Source of the DNA: Streptomyces hydrogenans
GTDB lineage: Bacteria; Actinomycetota; Actinomycetes; Streptomycetales; Streptomycetaceae
Length of the DNA: 64,000 bases
Direction: 5' to 3'
NCBI RefSeq assembly: GCF_014656075.1
Contig: NZ_BNBS01000012.1
Location: 38,451-102,450, forward strand
The translations under genes were made by a program, and so were the position numbers. The notes under the pieces are model-generated. The model was not told where the DNA came from and ran no database searches. It was given only the letters and a program-made list of their open reading frames with translations. Position 1 is the stretch's first letter. The number at the start of each line of letters is the position of its first letter. Below, one piece after another: positions 56,335 through 64,000 of this stretch.

Positions 56335-58395
56335 TCAGCCGGCGGCCGGGACGGCCGGGCGGGTGACGGTCGGCGCGGCGGAGACGACGAGGTCGATCCG
56401 CCCGGTGACCAGGGCGAGGTGGATCCGCGTCGGCCAGGCGTCGCCGCCGGTGGAGCCGGGCAGGTCGAGGGCCCACCCGTCGGGGACCGGGACCGCCACG
56501 ACGGCGCCCGTCTCGGTCCTGACCCGCTCGGCGTGCCCGAGCAGCGCGTGCCACCGGGCGGCGGGGTCGCCGACGGGTCCGGTACGGGTCCCGTCGGCGC
56601 GGACGGGGACGGAGTCGGCGGGTGAGCCGATGCCTGGGTCGGTACGGGTCTCGGCGGCGGTGCCGGGGTCGGTACGGGTCCCGGCGGCGGTGCCGGGGTC
56701 AATTCGGGTCCCGGCGGCGGTGCCGGTACGTGAGCCGGGCCCGGTGCCGGGATCGGTACGGGTCCCGGCGGCGGGCCCGGGGGCCGAGTCGGTGCGTGAG
56801 CCGGGGGTACGGTCGGTGGAGGGGGTCGGGTCCGGGGTCAGCAGGACGCCCTCGCAGCCCCGGGCGACCAGGGCCCGTACGGTCGCGGTCAGTTCGTCGC
56901 CGGCCGGGCCCCAGGCGTCCGCGGCAGGGCACGCCACCTCGGCGAAGAGCGGGGCGGTCCGCGCGGCGGTCTCCCGCGCCGCCGCCCCGCCGCCCCGCTC
57001 CGGGCGGAGCACCGAGCCGACGGCGACGTCCGGGCGGGGCACGGTCCCTGCCCCGCGCAGCAGGACCAGGCCCGCGCCCCGCGCCCCGGCCGCCCGGACG
57101 GCGGCCGCCGGGTCGTCGCACTCCTCGGGCACCACCTCGACCAGCCGGTTGGGCAGCCGGACGGAGCCCAGCAGCAGGGGGGCCGCGACCCCGTGCGCCG
57201 GCCCGGGGGCCGCGCCGGGGCGCGCCGCGGTGCCTCCGGCCGTGCGGTACGCCTCCTCCGCCTCGTCGACGCGGTCGGCGAAGCGGCGCCGCAGTCCCTC
57301 GTACGTCAGGGCGGAGGTGCGGGTCATGAAGTGCAGGCCGAACTGGGCGGGGGCCATGTGCAGGCGCCGTCCGAACGTCTCCCACCAGCGCATGCTGGGT
57401 TCCGCCCACTCCTGGGTGCGGGTCACGAGGGCGCGGCGTTCCCGTTCGTACGCGGCGAACGCCGCCCGCGGGTCGGCGTCCCGGTCGAGGGCCGCCGCGA
57501 GCGCGATCGCGTCCTCCATCGCGAGCTTGGTGCCGGAGCCCACCGTGAAGTGCGCGGTGTGGGCGGCGTCTCCCAGGAGGACCGCGTTCCCGTCGGACCA
57601 GCGGGCGTTGCGGACGATCCGGAAGGTGGCCCACCGGCTGCGGTTGCCGAGCAGCTTGTGCCCGCCGAGGTGGTCGGCGAAGAGCTCGCTCAGCCGCTCC
57701 AGGGACGCCTCGTCGCTGCCGCCGGGATTCCGGGCGTGGTCGGCGGGCCGGTCCATGCCGGAGGCCTGCCAGGTGGCCGGGTCGGTCTCGACGACGACGG
57801 TCGTCAGGCCCTCCGCGTAGGGGTAGGCGTGCGCCGCGAAGTGGCCGTGTCCGGTGGCCACGAAGGCGAAGGTGGCCGCGTCGAAGGGCGCTTCGGTCCC
57901 CAGCCACATGTAGGGGGAGGCACCGTACCGGACGGTGGTGCCGAACCGCTCGGGGCGCGCGTCGCGCTGGGCCGAGTTGGCCCCGTCCGCGTAGACCACG
58001 ACGTCGGCGTCGTCGAGGCTGCCGGGGGCGGCGTGGTGGCCGAAGTGGAGGACCGCGCCCGCCGACGCGGCCTGCTCCTGGAGGATCGTGAGGAGCGTCT
58101 GCCGCGAGATGCTGGAGAAGTCGAAGCCGCCGTAGCGCAGGGTGGCCCGCGGGTGGCGCAGCTCCATGTCCGACACGGTCACGCTCGCCCGCACGATCCG
58201 TGCGTGGGTCTCGGGGTCGGACCTCCTCAGCCGGGACATGGTGCGGGCGGAGAAGACGACGCCGAAGCCGTTGGCCTCGTGCGGCGCGTTCCGCTCGTAC
58301 ACGTCGACCCTGGCGTCCGGTCTCGCCCCGCGGATCAATCGCGCCAGGAACAGGCCGGCCGGCCCGCCCCCGACGACTGCGACTTTCCCCCACAT
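56335..58395 (-). CDS. Flavin monooxygenase, salicylyl-/2-aminobenzoyl-CoA hydroxylase-like, with decayed C-terminal domain
   Basis: Residues 1-~390 are an FAD hydroxylase: VAVVGGGPAGLFLARLIRGA, the second FAD motif LLGDAAHTAHFTVGSGTKLA and a salicylyl-CoA 5-hydroxylase-like C-terminal helix (MRWWETFGRRLHMAPAQFGL). Residues ~420-686 start like an old-yellow-enzyme barrel (AAPLLLGSVRLPNRLVEVVP), the partner domain in 2-aminobenzoyl-CoA monooxygenase/reductase. They lack most of its strands and active-site residues and contain a 10-residue repeat (RTDPGTAAGT). The ATG at 58395 directly precedes the FAD motif; GTG 58413 and ATG 58440 are in frame, but the latter falls inside the putative promoter. 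First gene of the cluster operon. Confidence 0.82.
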   Translation of the reverse strand: MWGKVAVVGGGPAGLFLARLIRGARPDARVDVYERNAPHEANGFGVVFSARTMSRLRRSDPETHARIVRASVTVSDMELRHPRATLRYGGFDFSSISRQTLLTILQEQAASAGAVLHFGHHAAPGSLDDADVVVYADGANSAQRDARPERFGTTVRYGASPYMWLGTEAPFDAATFAFVATGHGHFAAHAYPYAEGLTTVVVETDPATWQASGMDRPADHARNPGGSDEASLERLSELFADHLGGHKLLGNRSRWATFRIVRNARWSDGNAVLLGDAAHTAHFTVGSGTKLAMEDAIALAAALDRDADPRAAFAAYERERRALVTRTQEWAEPSMRWWETFGRRLHMAPAQFGLHFMTRTSALTYEGLRRRFADRVDEAEEAYRTAGGTAARPGAAPGPAHGVAAPLLLGSVRLPNRLVEVVPEECDDPAAAVRAAGARGAGLVLLRGAGTVPRPDVAVGSVLRPERGGGAAARETAARTAPLFAEVACPAADAWGPAGDELTATVRALVARGCEGVLLTPDPTPSTDRTPGSRTDSAPGPAAGTRTDPGTGPGSRTGTAAGTRIDPGTAAGTRTDPGTAAETRTDPGIGSPADSVPVRADGTRTGPVGDPAARWHALLGHAERVRTETGAVVAVPVPDGWALDLPGSTGGDAWPTRIHLALVTGRIDLVVSAAPTVTRPAVPAAG
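56641..56726. repeat. 30-bp tandem repeat inside the flavoprotein gene
   Basis: Units at 56641-56670, 56671-56700 and 56701-56726 repeat with a 30-bp period (start GGTACGGGTC, core CGGCGGCGGTGCCGG), with diverged copies at 56581 and 56754. They keep the reading frame and encode repeats of RTDPGTAAGT on the minus strand. Confidence 0.8.
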
Positions 58396-58435
58396 CGCCG
58401 CGCCCCCGTTCACTTGCTCGATTTCTTCGAGCCAG

Positions 58436-58480
58436 ATCATGCGCGGCGTGTGTGGAGCCCCCGTTGAGCATGTGTTGAGC
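58436..58480 (-). promoter_or_regulatory. SARP-type heptamer repeats and promoter of the PKS operon
   Basis: Plus-strand heptamers GTGGAGC (58452-58458), GTTGAGC (58463-58469) and GTTGAGC (58474-58480) are spaced exactly 11 bp apart, so on the transcribed strand GCTCAAC, GCTCAAC, GCTCCAC lead toward the operon. A -10-like CATGAT (58441-58436) follows the last repeat by 10 nt. This is the arrangement of SARP binding sites overlapping the -35 region, and a SARP gene is in the cluster. Confidence 0.65.
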
Positions 58481-58594
58481 GGGGTGTGCCGGCGTCCCGC
58501 CCCTCCCCCACGACCGGGAGAAACGGTCCTTTACGACCGGGAGGAACGGCCCTTCGTGAGCACGGCGTGGAGGAGCGGGGAGGTGGCGGGGTGT

Positions 58595-59611
58595 TCAGGA
58601 GGTGAGGGCGGGGATGACCGTGGAGCCGTAGGCGTCGACGGTGCCCTCGCGGTGGTCGTGCATGGCGTAGACGGCGAACTGGTCGACGCCGAGGTCCTTG
58701 AGGTGGCGGAGCTTGTCGATGTGGGCCTCGGCGGGGCCGAGGAGGCAGAAGCGGTCGACGATCTCGTCGGGGACGAAGGTGGTGTCGGGGTTGTCGGCGC
58801 GGCCGTGGTGGGAGTAGTCGTAGCCGTGCCGGTCCTTGATGTACGCGGTCAGCTCCTCCGGGACCATGCCGGAGTGTTCGCCGTACCTGGCGACGAGGTC
58901 GGCGACGTGGTTGCCGACCATTCCGCCGAACCACCGGCACTGGTCCCGGGCGTGGGCCAGGGCCTCGGGCGAGTCGTCGGCGGTGACGTACGCCGGGGCG
59001 GCGACGCAGATGGTGAGCGCGTCGGGGTCGCGGCCGGCCTCCCGGGCCGCGTTCCGCACCGCCTTGACCATCCACTCGGTGAGGAAGGGGTCGGCGAGCT
59101 GGAGGATGAAGCCGTCGGCCTTCTGCCCGGCGAGCGCGAGGGCCTTGGGGCCGTACGCCGCCATCCAGACCGGCAGCTTCCCGTTCTTCACCCACGGGAT
59201 CCGGATCGGGTTGCCGTCGACCTCGGCCTCGCGGCCCTCCGCCAGGTCGCGGATGACCCCGATCGCCTCCCCGAGGCGGGCGAGGGTGTTGGGCCTGCGG
59301 CCGGCGACGCGCATCGCGGAGTCGCCCCGGCCGATGCCGCAGACGGTGCGGTTGCCGTACATGTCGTTGAGGGTGGCGAAGGTGGAGGCGGTCACCTCCC
59401 AGGTGCGGGTGCCGGGGTTGGTGACCATGGGCCCGACGTGCAGCTTGGTGGTGTGTTCGAGGATCTGGCTGTAGATGACGAAGGGTTCCTGCCACAGCAC
59501 GGCGGAGTCGAAGGTCCAGCCGTAGCGGAAGCCGTTGCGTTCCGCCCGGCGCATCAGGCCGACGACCTGCGAGGCGGGCGGGTCGGTCTGCAGGACGAGT
59601 CCGAAGTCCAA
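58595..59611 (-). CDS. LLM-class F420-dependent oxidoreductase
   Basis: A 338-residue luciferase-like (TIM-barrel) oxidoreductase of the F420-dependent group: MDFGLVLQTDPPASQVVGLM, GPMVTNPGTRTWEVTAS, GIGRGDSAMR and PVWMAAYGPKALALAG. Members with this sequence style occur next to dihydropyrimidinase genes in actinomycetes. TTG start at 59611 with AGGAGG 6 nt upstream; 11 nt after the dihydropyrimidinase stop. It may reduce or oxidise a pyrimidine-ring intermediate, replacing the missing dihydropyrimidine dehydrogenase; that role is inference. Confidence 0.87.
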   Translation of the reverse strand: MDFGLVLQTDPPASQVVGLMRRAERNGFRYGWTFDSAVLWQEPFVIYSQILEHTTKLHVGPMVTNPGTRTWEVTASTFATLNDMYGNRTVCGIGRGDSAMRVAGRRPNTLARLGEAIGVIRDLAEGREAEVDGNPIRIPWVKNGKLPVWMAAYGPKALALAGQKADGFILQLADPFLTEWMVKAVRNAAREAGRDPDALTICVAAPAYVTADDSPEALAHARDQCRWFGGMVGNHVADLVARYGEHSGMVPEELTAYIKDRHGYDYSHHGRADNPDTTFVPDEIVDRFCLLGPAEAHIDKLRHLKDLGVDQFAVYAMHDHREGTVDAYGSTVIPALTS

Positions 59612-59622
59612 GGGGCGGCCTC

Positions 59623-61026
59623 CTAGTTCAGGTACTGACAGGTGGAGCGGGGGAGGAAGGCGCCGTGGCCGGCGTGGCCGACGTAGGTGCGCCCCTCGAT
59701 GACCGGGACGCCGCGCGAGAGCACGGTCTCGACGCGGCCGGTGACGGTCTTCCCCTCGTACGCCGAGTAGTCGACGTTCATGTGGTGGGTCTCGGCGGAC
59801 AGCGTCTGCGTGGCGTGCGGGTCGTAGATGACGACGTCCGCGTCCGCGCCGGGCGCGATCGTGCCCTTCTGCGGGTAGAGGCCGAACATCCGGGCCGGGG
59901 TGGCGCAGGCGATCTCGATCCAGCGGCGGCGGGAGATGTGCCCGTCGACGACGGCCTGGTGGAGGAGGTCCATGCGGTTCTCCACGCCCGGCAGGCCGTT
60001 GGGGATCTTCGAGAAGTCGCCCCGGCCCAGCTCCTTCTGTCCCGTGAAGCAGAACGGGCAGTGGTCGGTGGACACGACCTGGAGGTCGTTCGTCCGCAGC
60101 CCCCGCCACAGCGCGGCCTGGTGCTCCCTGGGCCGGAGCGGGGTGCTGCACACGTACTTGGCGCCCTCGAAGCCGGGCTCCGCGAGGTTGTCGGTGGAGA
60201 GGAACAGGTACTGCGGGCAGGTCTCGCCGAAGACCGGCAGGCCCTTGTCGCGGGCCGCCGCCAGCTCGGCGACCGCCTCCTCGGCCGAGACGTGGACGAC
60301 GTACAGCGGGCTGCCCGCGACCCGGGCGAGCTGGATCGCCCGGTGGGTGGCCTCCGCCTCCAGGAGCGCCTTGCGGACCTCCCCGTGGAAGCGGGGGTCG
60401 GTCTCGCCCCGGGCCAGGGCCTGCTCGACGAGGACGTCGATGGCGATGCCGTTCTCCGCGTGCATCATGATCAGCCCGCCGGTGTCGGCGGCGACCTGCA
60501 TGGCCCGCAGGATCTGCCCGTCGTCGGAGTAGAAGACGCCGGGGTAGGCCATGAAGAGCTTGAAGGAGGTGATGCCCTCCTGGACGAGGAGGGCCATCTC
60601 CTTCAGCGTGGTCGGGGTGACGTCCGACATGATCATGTGGAAGGCGTAGTCGACGGCGCAGTTGCCGTCGGCCTTGGCGTACCAGGTGTCCAGGCCCTCG
60701 CGGAGGCTGTGGCCGACGGACTGGACGGCGAAGTCGACGATGGTGGTGGTGCCGCCCCAGGCGGCGGCCCGGGTGCCGGTCTCGAAGGTGTCGGAGGCGA
60801 AGGTGCCGCCGAAGGGCAGTTCCATGTGGGTGTGGGCGTCGACGCCGCCCGGGATGACGTAGCGGTCGGTGGCGTCGAGGACGCGGTCGGCGGTCCAGCC
60901 GGCCGCCGCGTCGGAGCCGTGGGCGGCGAGGGCGGCGATGCGGCCGTCCTCGATGAGGACGTCGGCGTGGAGTTCGTCGGAGGCGGTGACGACGAGGCCG
61001 CCCCGGATCAGGGTTCGGGTACTCAC
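59623..61026 (-). CDS. hydA: Dihydropyrimidinase
   Basis: A 467-residue cyclic amidohydrolase hydrolysing dihydrouracil/dihydrothymine to N-carbamoyl-beta-amino acids. Metal ligands are in GGVDAHTHMELPFGG, the carboxylated Lys lies in the GITSFKLFMAYPG strand, then MMHAEN, YVVHVSAEEA and STDHCPF. Hydantoinase-type activity is also possible. Upstream aminotransferase stop is 18 nt away; same transcript. Confidence 0.93.
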   Translation of the reverse strand: MSTRTLIRGGLVVTASDELHADVLIEDGRIAALAAHGSDAAAGWTADRVLDATDRYVIPGGVDAHTHMELPFGGTFASDTFETGTRAAAWGGTTTIVDFAVQSVGHSLREGLDTWYAKADGNCAVDYAFHMIMSDVTPTTLKEMALLVQEGITSFKLFMAYPGVFYSDDGQILRAMQVAADTGGLIMMHAENGIAIDVLVEQALARGETDPRFHGEVRKALLEAEATHRAIQLARVAGSPLYVVHVSAEEAVAELAAARDKGLPVFGETCPQYLFLSTDNLAEPGFEGAKYVCSTPLRPREHQAALWRGLRTNDLQVVSTDHCPFCFTGQKELGRGDFSKIPNGLPGVENRMDLLHQAVVDGHISRRRWIEIACATPARMFGLYPQKGTIAPGADADVVIYDPHATQTLSAETHHMNVDYSAYEGKTVTGRVETVLSRGVPVIEGRTYVGHAGHGAFLPRSTCQYLN

Positions 61027-61044
61027 GGGACTACTCCCTGCCCA

Positions 61045-62325
61045 CTAGATGGATCGGAGGGCCTGTTCGAGGATCTCGGCGCCCTCCTCGGCCTCGGCGA
61101 CGGTGAGGGAGAGCGGGGGCGCGACGCGCAGGGCGCTGGTGTCGTGGCCGCCGCCCTTCCCGATGAGGAGGCCGCCCGCCCGGGCCGCCTCCAGGACGGC
61201 GGAGGCCGCCTCGGGGGCGGCGCGGCCGGTGTCGGGGTCGGCGAGCTCGATGCCGATCATGAGGCCGCGGCCGCGGACCTCGCGGACGGCGTCGACGCCC
61301 GCCGCGGCGGCGCGAACGCGTTCGATGAGCAGGCCGCCGACGCGCCGGGCGTTGCCCTGGAGGTCGTGGTCGAGGAGGTACCCGAGGTTAGCCAGGCCCG
61401 CGGCCATGGTGACGGGCGAACCGCCGAAGGTGGAGATGGAGTTGGCGTCCAGGCAGTTCATGATCTCGGCGCGGGCGACCACGCCGCCGATCGACATGCC
61501 GTTGCCGATGCCCTTGGCGAAGGTGAGCATGTCGGGCGGTCCGGCCTGGTCGTGCGCCTGCCAGCCCCAGAAGTGGTCGCCGGTGCGGCCCCAGCCGGTC
61601 TGCACCTCGTCGGAGATCCACAGGACGCCGTGCCGGTCGAGGACGCGACGGAAGGCGGCGTACAGGCCGTCGGGCGGCGAGGTGAAGCCGCCGACGCCCT
61701 GGACGGGTTCGGCGATGAGGGCGGCGGTGCGGTGGGTGTGGCCCAGGAGGTCTTCGAGGTCGGCGACGGCGGCCTCGGTGAACCGCTCGTCGGTGAGGCC
61801 GGCGAAGGGGCCGCGGGTGCGGACGGCGCCGTGCACGTACAGGGTCTGGAGCGGGGAGAGGCCGGTGGGCGACCAGGCGCGGTTGCCGGTGACGCCGACG
61901 GTGGAGAAGGAGCGGCCGTGGTAGCTGTTGCGCATCGCCAGGATCTGGTGCGAGCGGCGGTACGCGGTGGCGAGGAGCAGGGCCGTTTCGTTGGCCTCGG
62001 TGCCGGAGGTGGTGAAGAAGACCCGGGCGTCGGGGATGCCGGAGAGGGTGGCGATCCGTTCGGCGAGCTCCACCATCGGCCGGTTGAGGTAGAGCGTGGA
62101 GGAGTGGACGATCCGGCCGGCCTGTTCGGCGACCGCCTTGGTGACCTCGGGGAGGGCGTGGGCGGTCATGGTGGTGAGGATGCCGCCGAAGAAGTCGAGG
62201 TAGCGGCGGCCCTCGGCGTCCCAGACGTGCCGGCCCTCGCCGTGGGTGATCTCGATCGGCTCGTCGTAGTAGAGCGCCAGCCAGTCGGGGAGGACGGCGC
62301 GGTGCCGGGCGTGCAGGCTCTTCAC
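61045..62325 (-). CDS. PLP-dependent class III aminotransferase
   Basis: A 426-residue omega-/4-aminobutyrate-type aminotransferase. TTSGTEANETALLLA binds the phosphate, WISDEVQTGWGRTG carries the Asp, and the Schiff-base Lys is in TFAKGIGNGMSIG. Between the beta-ureidopropionase and dihydropyrimidinase genes its substrate is probably beta-alanine or 3-aminoisobutyrate. GTG start at 62325 overlaps the nitrilase-type gene by 4 nt. Confidence 0.92.
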   Translation of the reverse strand: MKSLHARHRAVLPDWLALYYDEPIEITHGEGRHVWDAEGRRYLDFFGGILTTMTAHALPEVTKAVAEQAGRIVHSSTLYLNRPMVELAERIATLSGIPDARVFFTTSGTEANETALLLATAYRRSHQILAMRNSYHGRSFSTVGVTGNRAWSPTGLSPLQTLYVHGAVRTRGPFAGLTDERFTEAAVADLEDLLGHTHRTAALIAEPVQGVGGFTSPPDGLYAAFRRVLDRHGVLWISDEVQTGWGRTGDHFWGWQAHDQAGPPDMLTFAKGIGNGMSIGGVVARAEIMNCLDANSISTFGGSPVTMAAGLANLGYLLDHDLQGNARRVGGLLIERVRAAAAGVDAVREVRGRGLMIGIELADPDTGRAAPEAASAVLEAARAGGLLIGKGGGHDTSALRVAPPLSLTVAEAEEGAEILEQALRSI

Positions 62326-63161
62326 GGCTGGACCAGCCCGTCGTACGCGTCGGGGCGGCGGTCGCGGTAGAAGGCCCACTGCTGCCGGACCTCCTCGATG
62401 ACGCCGAAGTCGAGGTCCCTGACGACGAGCTCCTCGGCCTTGTCGGAGGCGACGTCGCCGACGAACCGGCCTCGCGGGTCGACGAAGTAGCTGGTGCCGT
62501 AGAAGTCGTTGTCGCCGTACTCCTCGACGCCGACGCGGTTGATGGCGGCGACGAAGTACTCGTTGGCGACGGCGGCGGCGGGCTGCTCCAGCTGCCACAG
62601 GTAGGAGGAGAGGCCGCGGTGGGTGGCCGACGGGTTGTAGACGAGCTGGGCGCCGTTGAGGCCGAGTTGGCGCCAGCCCTCGGGGAAGTGGCGGTCGTAG
62701 CAGATGTAGACGCCGACCTTGCCGACGGCGGTGTCGAAGACCGGCCAGCCGGCGTTCCCCGGGCGGAAGTAGTACTTCTCCCAGAACCCCTTGACCTGGG
62801 GGATGTGGTGCTTGCGGTACTTGCCGAGGTAGCTGCCGTCGGCGTCGATGACGGCGGCGGTGTTGTAGTAGAAGCCCTCGGACTCGACCTCGAAGACGGG
62901 GACGACGATCACCATCCCGGTCTCGCGGGCCAGCTCGCGCATCCGGGTGACGGTGGGGCCGTCCGGCACGGGCTCGGCCCAGCGGTAGTGCTCGGGTTCC
63001 TGGACCTGGCAGAAGTAGGGGGCGTTGAACACCTCCTGGAAGCCGATCACCCGGGCGCCCTGGCGGGCCGCCTCGCGGGCGTGCTCCTCGTGCTTGGCGA
63101 TCATGGATTCGGTGTCGCCGGTCCAGGTCGCCTGGACGAGTGCGGCGCGTACGACGGTCAT
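62322..63161 (-). CDS. Nitrilase-superfamily amidase, probable beta-ureidopropionase
   Basis: A 279-residue carbon-nitrogen hydrolase with the Glu-Lys-Cys triad: Glu in GFQEVFNAPYF, Lys in GKYRKHHIPQ and Cys in VYICYDRHFPEG. It closely follows N-carbamoyl-beta-alanine amidohydrolases, completing the pyrimidine ring breakdown to beta-alanine, CO2 and ammonia. First gene of the operon; AAGGAG ribosome site before ATG 63161. Confidence 0.92.
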   Translation of the reverse strand: MTVVRAALVQATWTGDTESMIAKHEEHAREAARQGARVIGFQEVFNAPYFCQVQEPEHYRWAEPVPDGPTVTRMRELARETGMVIVVPVFEVESEGFYYNTAAVIDADGSYLGKYRKHHIPQVKGFWEKYYFRPGNAGWPVFDTAVGKVGVYICYDRHFPEGWRQLGLNGAQLVYNPSATHRGLSSYLWQLEQPAAAVANEYFVAAINRVGVEEYGDNDFYGTSYFVDPRGRFVGDVASDKAEELVVRDLDFGVIEEVRQQWAFYRDRRPDAYDGLVQP

Positions 63162-63193
63162 GAGCAGCTCCTTCGGCGCGGCGTCGATGAGCC

Positions 63194-63207
63194 TCTACGC
63201 CCGTAGA
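63194..63207. promoter_or_regulatory. Palindromic operator candidate of the pyrimidine catabolism operon
   Basis: TCTACGCCCGTAGA is a perfect 6-bp inverted repeat with a 2-bp centre, 32 nt upstream of the first gene. The rest of 63208-63384 has a duplicated GACACGTAC (63313, 63323) and no gene. Confidence 0.45.
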
Positions 63208-63384
63208 CACGATGCGTAGGAGGAGAACGTAAGCCCCGTCACACCTCGGAGCAAGACTGCCGCCCGGAAGCCCTGCAGTCGATCATGTTTCATACCGGAG
63301 TGGTCCACACCGGACACGTACCGACACGTACGGAATGCTCCCCGCTCGTACGTTTCCGCTTCCCGGCCCGTTCCGGTCCGACGC

Positions 63385-64000
63385 TCAGCCCCCGAGCACT
63401 CCCCCGACCCGCAGCGCGTGCCGCAGGGCCCGGTCGTCGGCGGCCGAGAGGGAGCGGGCCGCCACGCCGAGCCGGGGCACGAGCAGGGCGGGGTGCACGG
63501 CCGCGAGCCGGGCCGCCTCCTCGGGGGTGCGGACCCGGATGAAGGCGGTGAGCAGCGCCTGGGCCTCCCGGTCGTGGCCCTCGGCGACCAGGGCGGCGAC
63601 GGCTCCGGCCAGCTCCTCCACCGGCCGGGCGAGTCCCTGGCGCAGCAGCTGTTCGCAGTCGTCGGGGCGGCCGGCGTCGGCGAGAGCCACGGCGATGGCG
63701 GCGAGCCGGGCGGCCGGCAGCGAGGCGGCCTCCCAGAGCAGGGTCGCCCAGTCGGCGCCGAAGCCGGCGCGGTGGAGCGCGGCGGCGAGCGCGGGCAGCC
63801 GGGCGGGCGGCCCGCCGAGCGCCTCGCAGAGCAGCACGTGCGCCTCGCCGGTACGGCCCTGGGCGCGGAGCCGCTGGAGGGCGTAGACCGCGTTGGCGGC
63901 GGCGCGCTCGGCCGCCTCGGCCGCCTCGCCGTCGCCGGGAGCGGCCTCGGCGGGCGCGGCGGGCGCGGCGGTACGGTCGGCGGCCCGGCCCCGGAAGCGG
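63385..64000 (-). CDS. Helical-repeat protein, C-terminal part
   Basis: The frame is open to the window edge, so the start lies beyond it. The visible ~205 residues begin with an Ala/Pro-rich linker, then helical pairs like TPR/PPR units (LPALAAALHRAGFGADWATL, AIAVALADAGRPDDCEQLL, GAVAALVAEGHDREAQALL). Large actinomycete proteins of this type are usually annotated only as hypothetical. Role unknown; minus strand, upstream boundary unknown. Confidence 0.6.
   Translation of the reverse strand, partial: RFRGRAADRTAAPAAPAEAAPGDGEAAEAAERAAANAVYALQRLRAQGRTGEAHVLLCEALGGPPARLPALAAALHRAGFGADWATLLWEAASLPAARLAAIAVALADAGRPDDCEQLLRQGLARPVEELAGAVAALVAEGHDREAQALLTAFIRVRTPEEAARLAAVHPALLVPRLGVAARSLSAADDRALRHALRVGGVLGG

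Noticed and set aside
56581..56780. Tandem 30-bp repeats as a CRISPR fragment
   Set aside because: The units are contiguous without spacers, in frame with a coding sequence and diverged copies flank them.
58396..58440. ATG at 58440 as start of the flavoprotein
   Set aside because: It coincides with the predicted -10 element downstream of the SARP repeats and adds residues before the FAD motif that relatives lack.

Overview
The window is about 64 kb of very GC-rich DNA with near-saturated G/C at third codon positions, many GTG/TTG starts, 4-nt start/stop overlaps and leaderless promoters. Together with the gene content (crotonyl-CoA carboxylase/reductase, F420-type oxidoreductase, SARP regulator, type I polyketide synthase, a rare TTA codon) this points to Streptomyces or a close relative. 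Identities were assigned by reading motifs and recalling families; no database search was run.

Left part, 1-18 kb: end of a radical SAM gene, a secreted tripeptidyl-aminopeptidase-like hydrolase, an MFS exporter whose 3' end runs antisense into a HEAT-repeat gene, and a tandem-duplicated 3-hydroxybutyryl-CoA dehydrogenase. Then come a TetR regulator and the ethylmalonyl-CoA pathway operon (ccr, ecm, mcl, mesaconyl-CoA hydratase, methylsuccinyl-CoA dehydrogenase) behind a promoter overlapped by a strong palindrome. Phospholipid genes psd-pssA, a double GNAT protein and a winged-helix (HTH_42) protein follow.

Middle part, 18-39 kb: a five-gene branched-chain amino acid-type ABC uptake operon facing a PucR regulator, a small membrane protein, glycerate kinase, a BCCT betaine-type transporter, a Nudix hydrolase, an orphan VapB-like antitoxin and a sirtuin. 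Next are an adaptive-response alkylation repair pair (AdaA-AlkA fusion and Ogt), a metallophosphoesterase, a YciO/Sua5-type protein, a phytoene-desaturase-like flavoprotein, a HisN-type phosphatase, a lipoate-protein ligase with reversed domain order, a ParB-like unknown, a trypsin-like protease and tRNA-Leu(GAG).

Right part, 39-58.4 kb: a biosynthetic gene cluster that I do not recognise as a known one. A SARP and a prephenate dehydratase carrying a TTA codon form one overlapping unit, next to an MFS exporter and a divergent LysR regulator. On the minus strand a nine-gene, tightly coupled operon runs: salicylyl-CoA-hydroxylase-like flavoprotein with a decayed second domain, iterative type I PKS (KS-AT-DH-KR-ACP), aryl-AMP ligase with a salicylate-type pocket, VOC dioxygenase-like protein, an 84-residue unknown, 2-oxoacid dehydrogenase E1alpha-E1beta-E2, and a type II thioesterase. 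Three heptamers spaced exactly 11 bp apart, the layout of SARP binding sites, lie at its head. My working model (inference): the E1/E2 complex makes a branched or phenylacetyl starter CoA, the PKS builds a 6-substituted salicylate, and the ligase and CoA-dependent hydroxylase oxidise or dearomatise the ring.

Right edge, 58.6-64 kb: a reductive pyrimidine catabolism operon (beta-ureidopropionase, aminotransferase, dihydropyrimidinase, F420-type LLM oxidoreductase), then the 3' part of a helical-repeat protein cut by the window edge.
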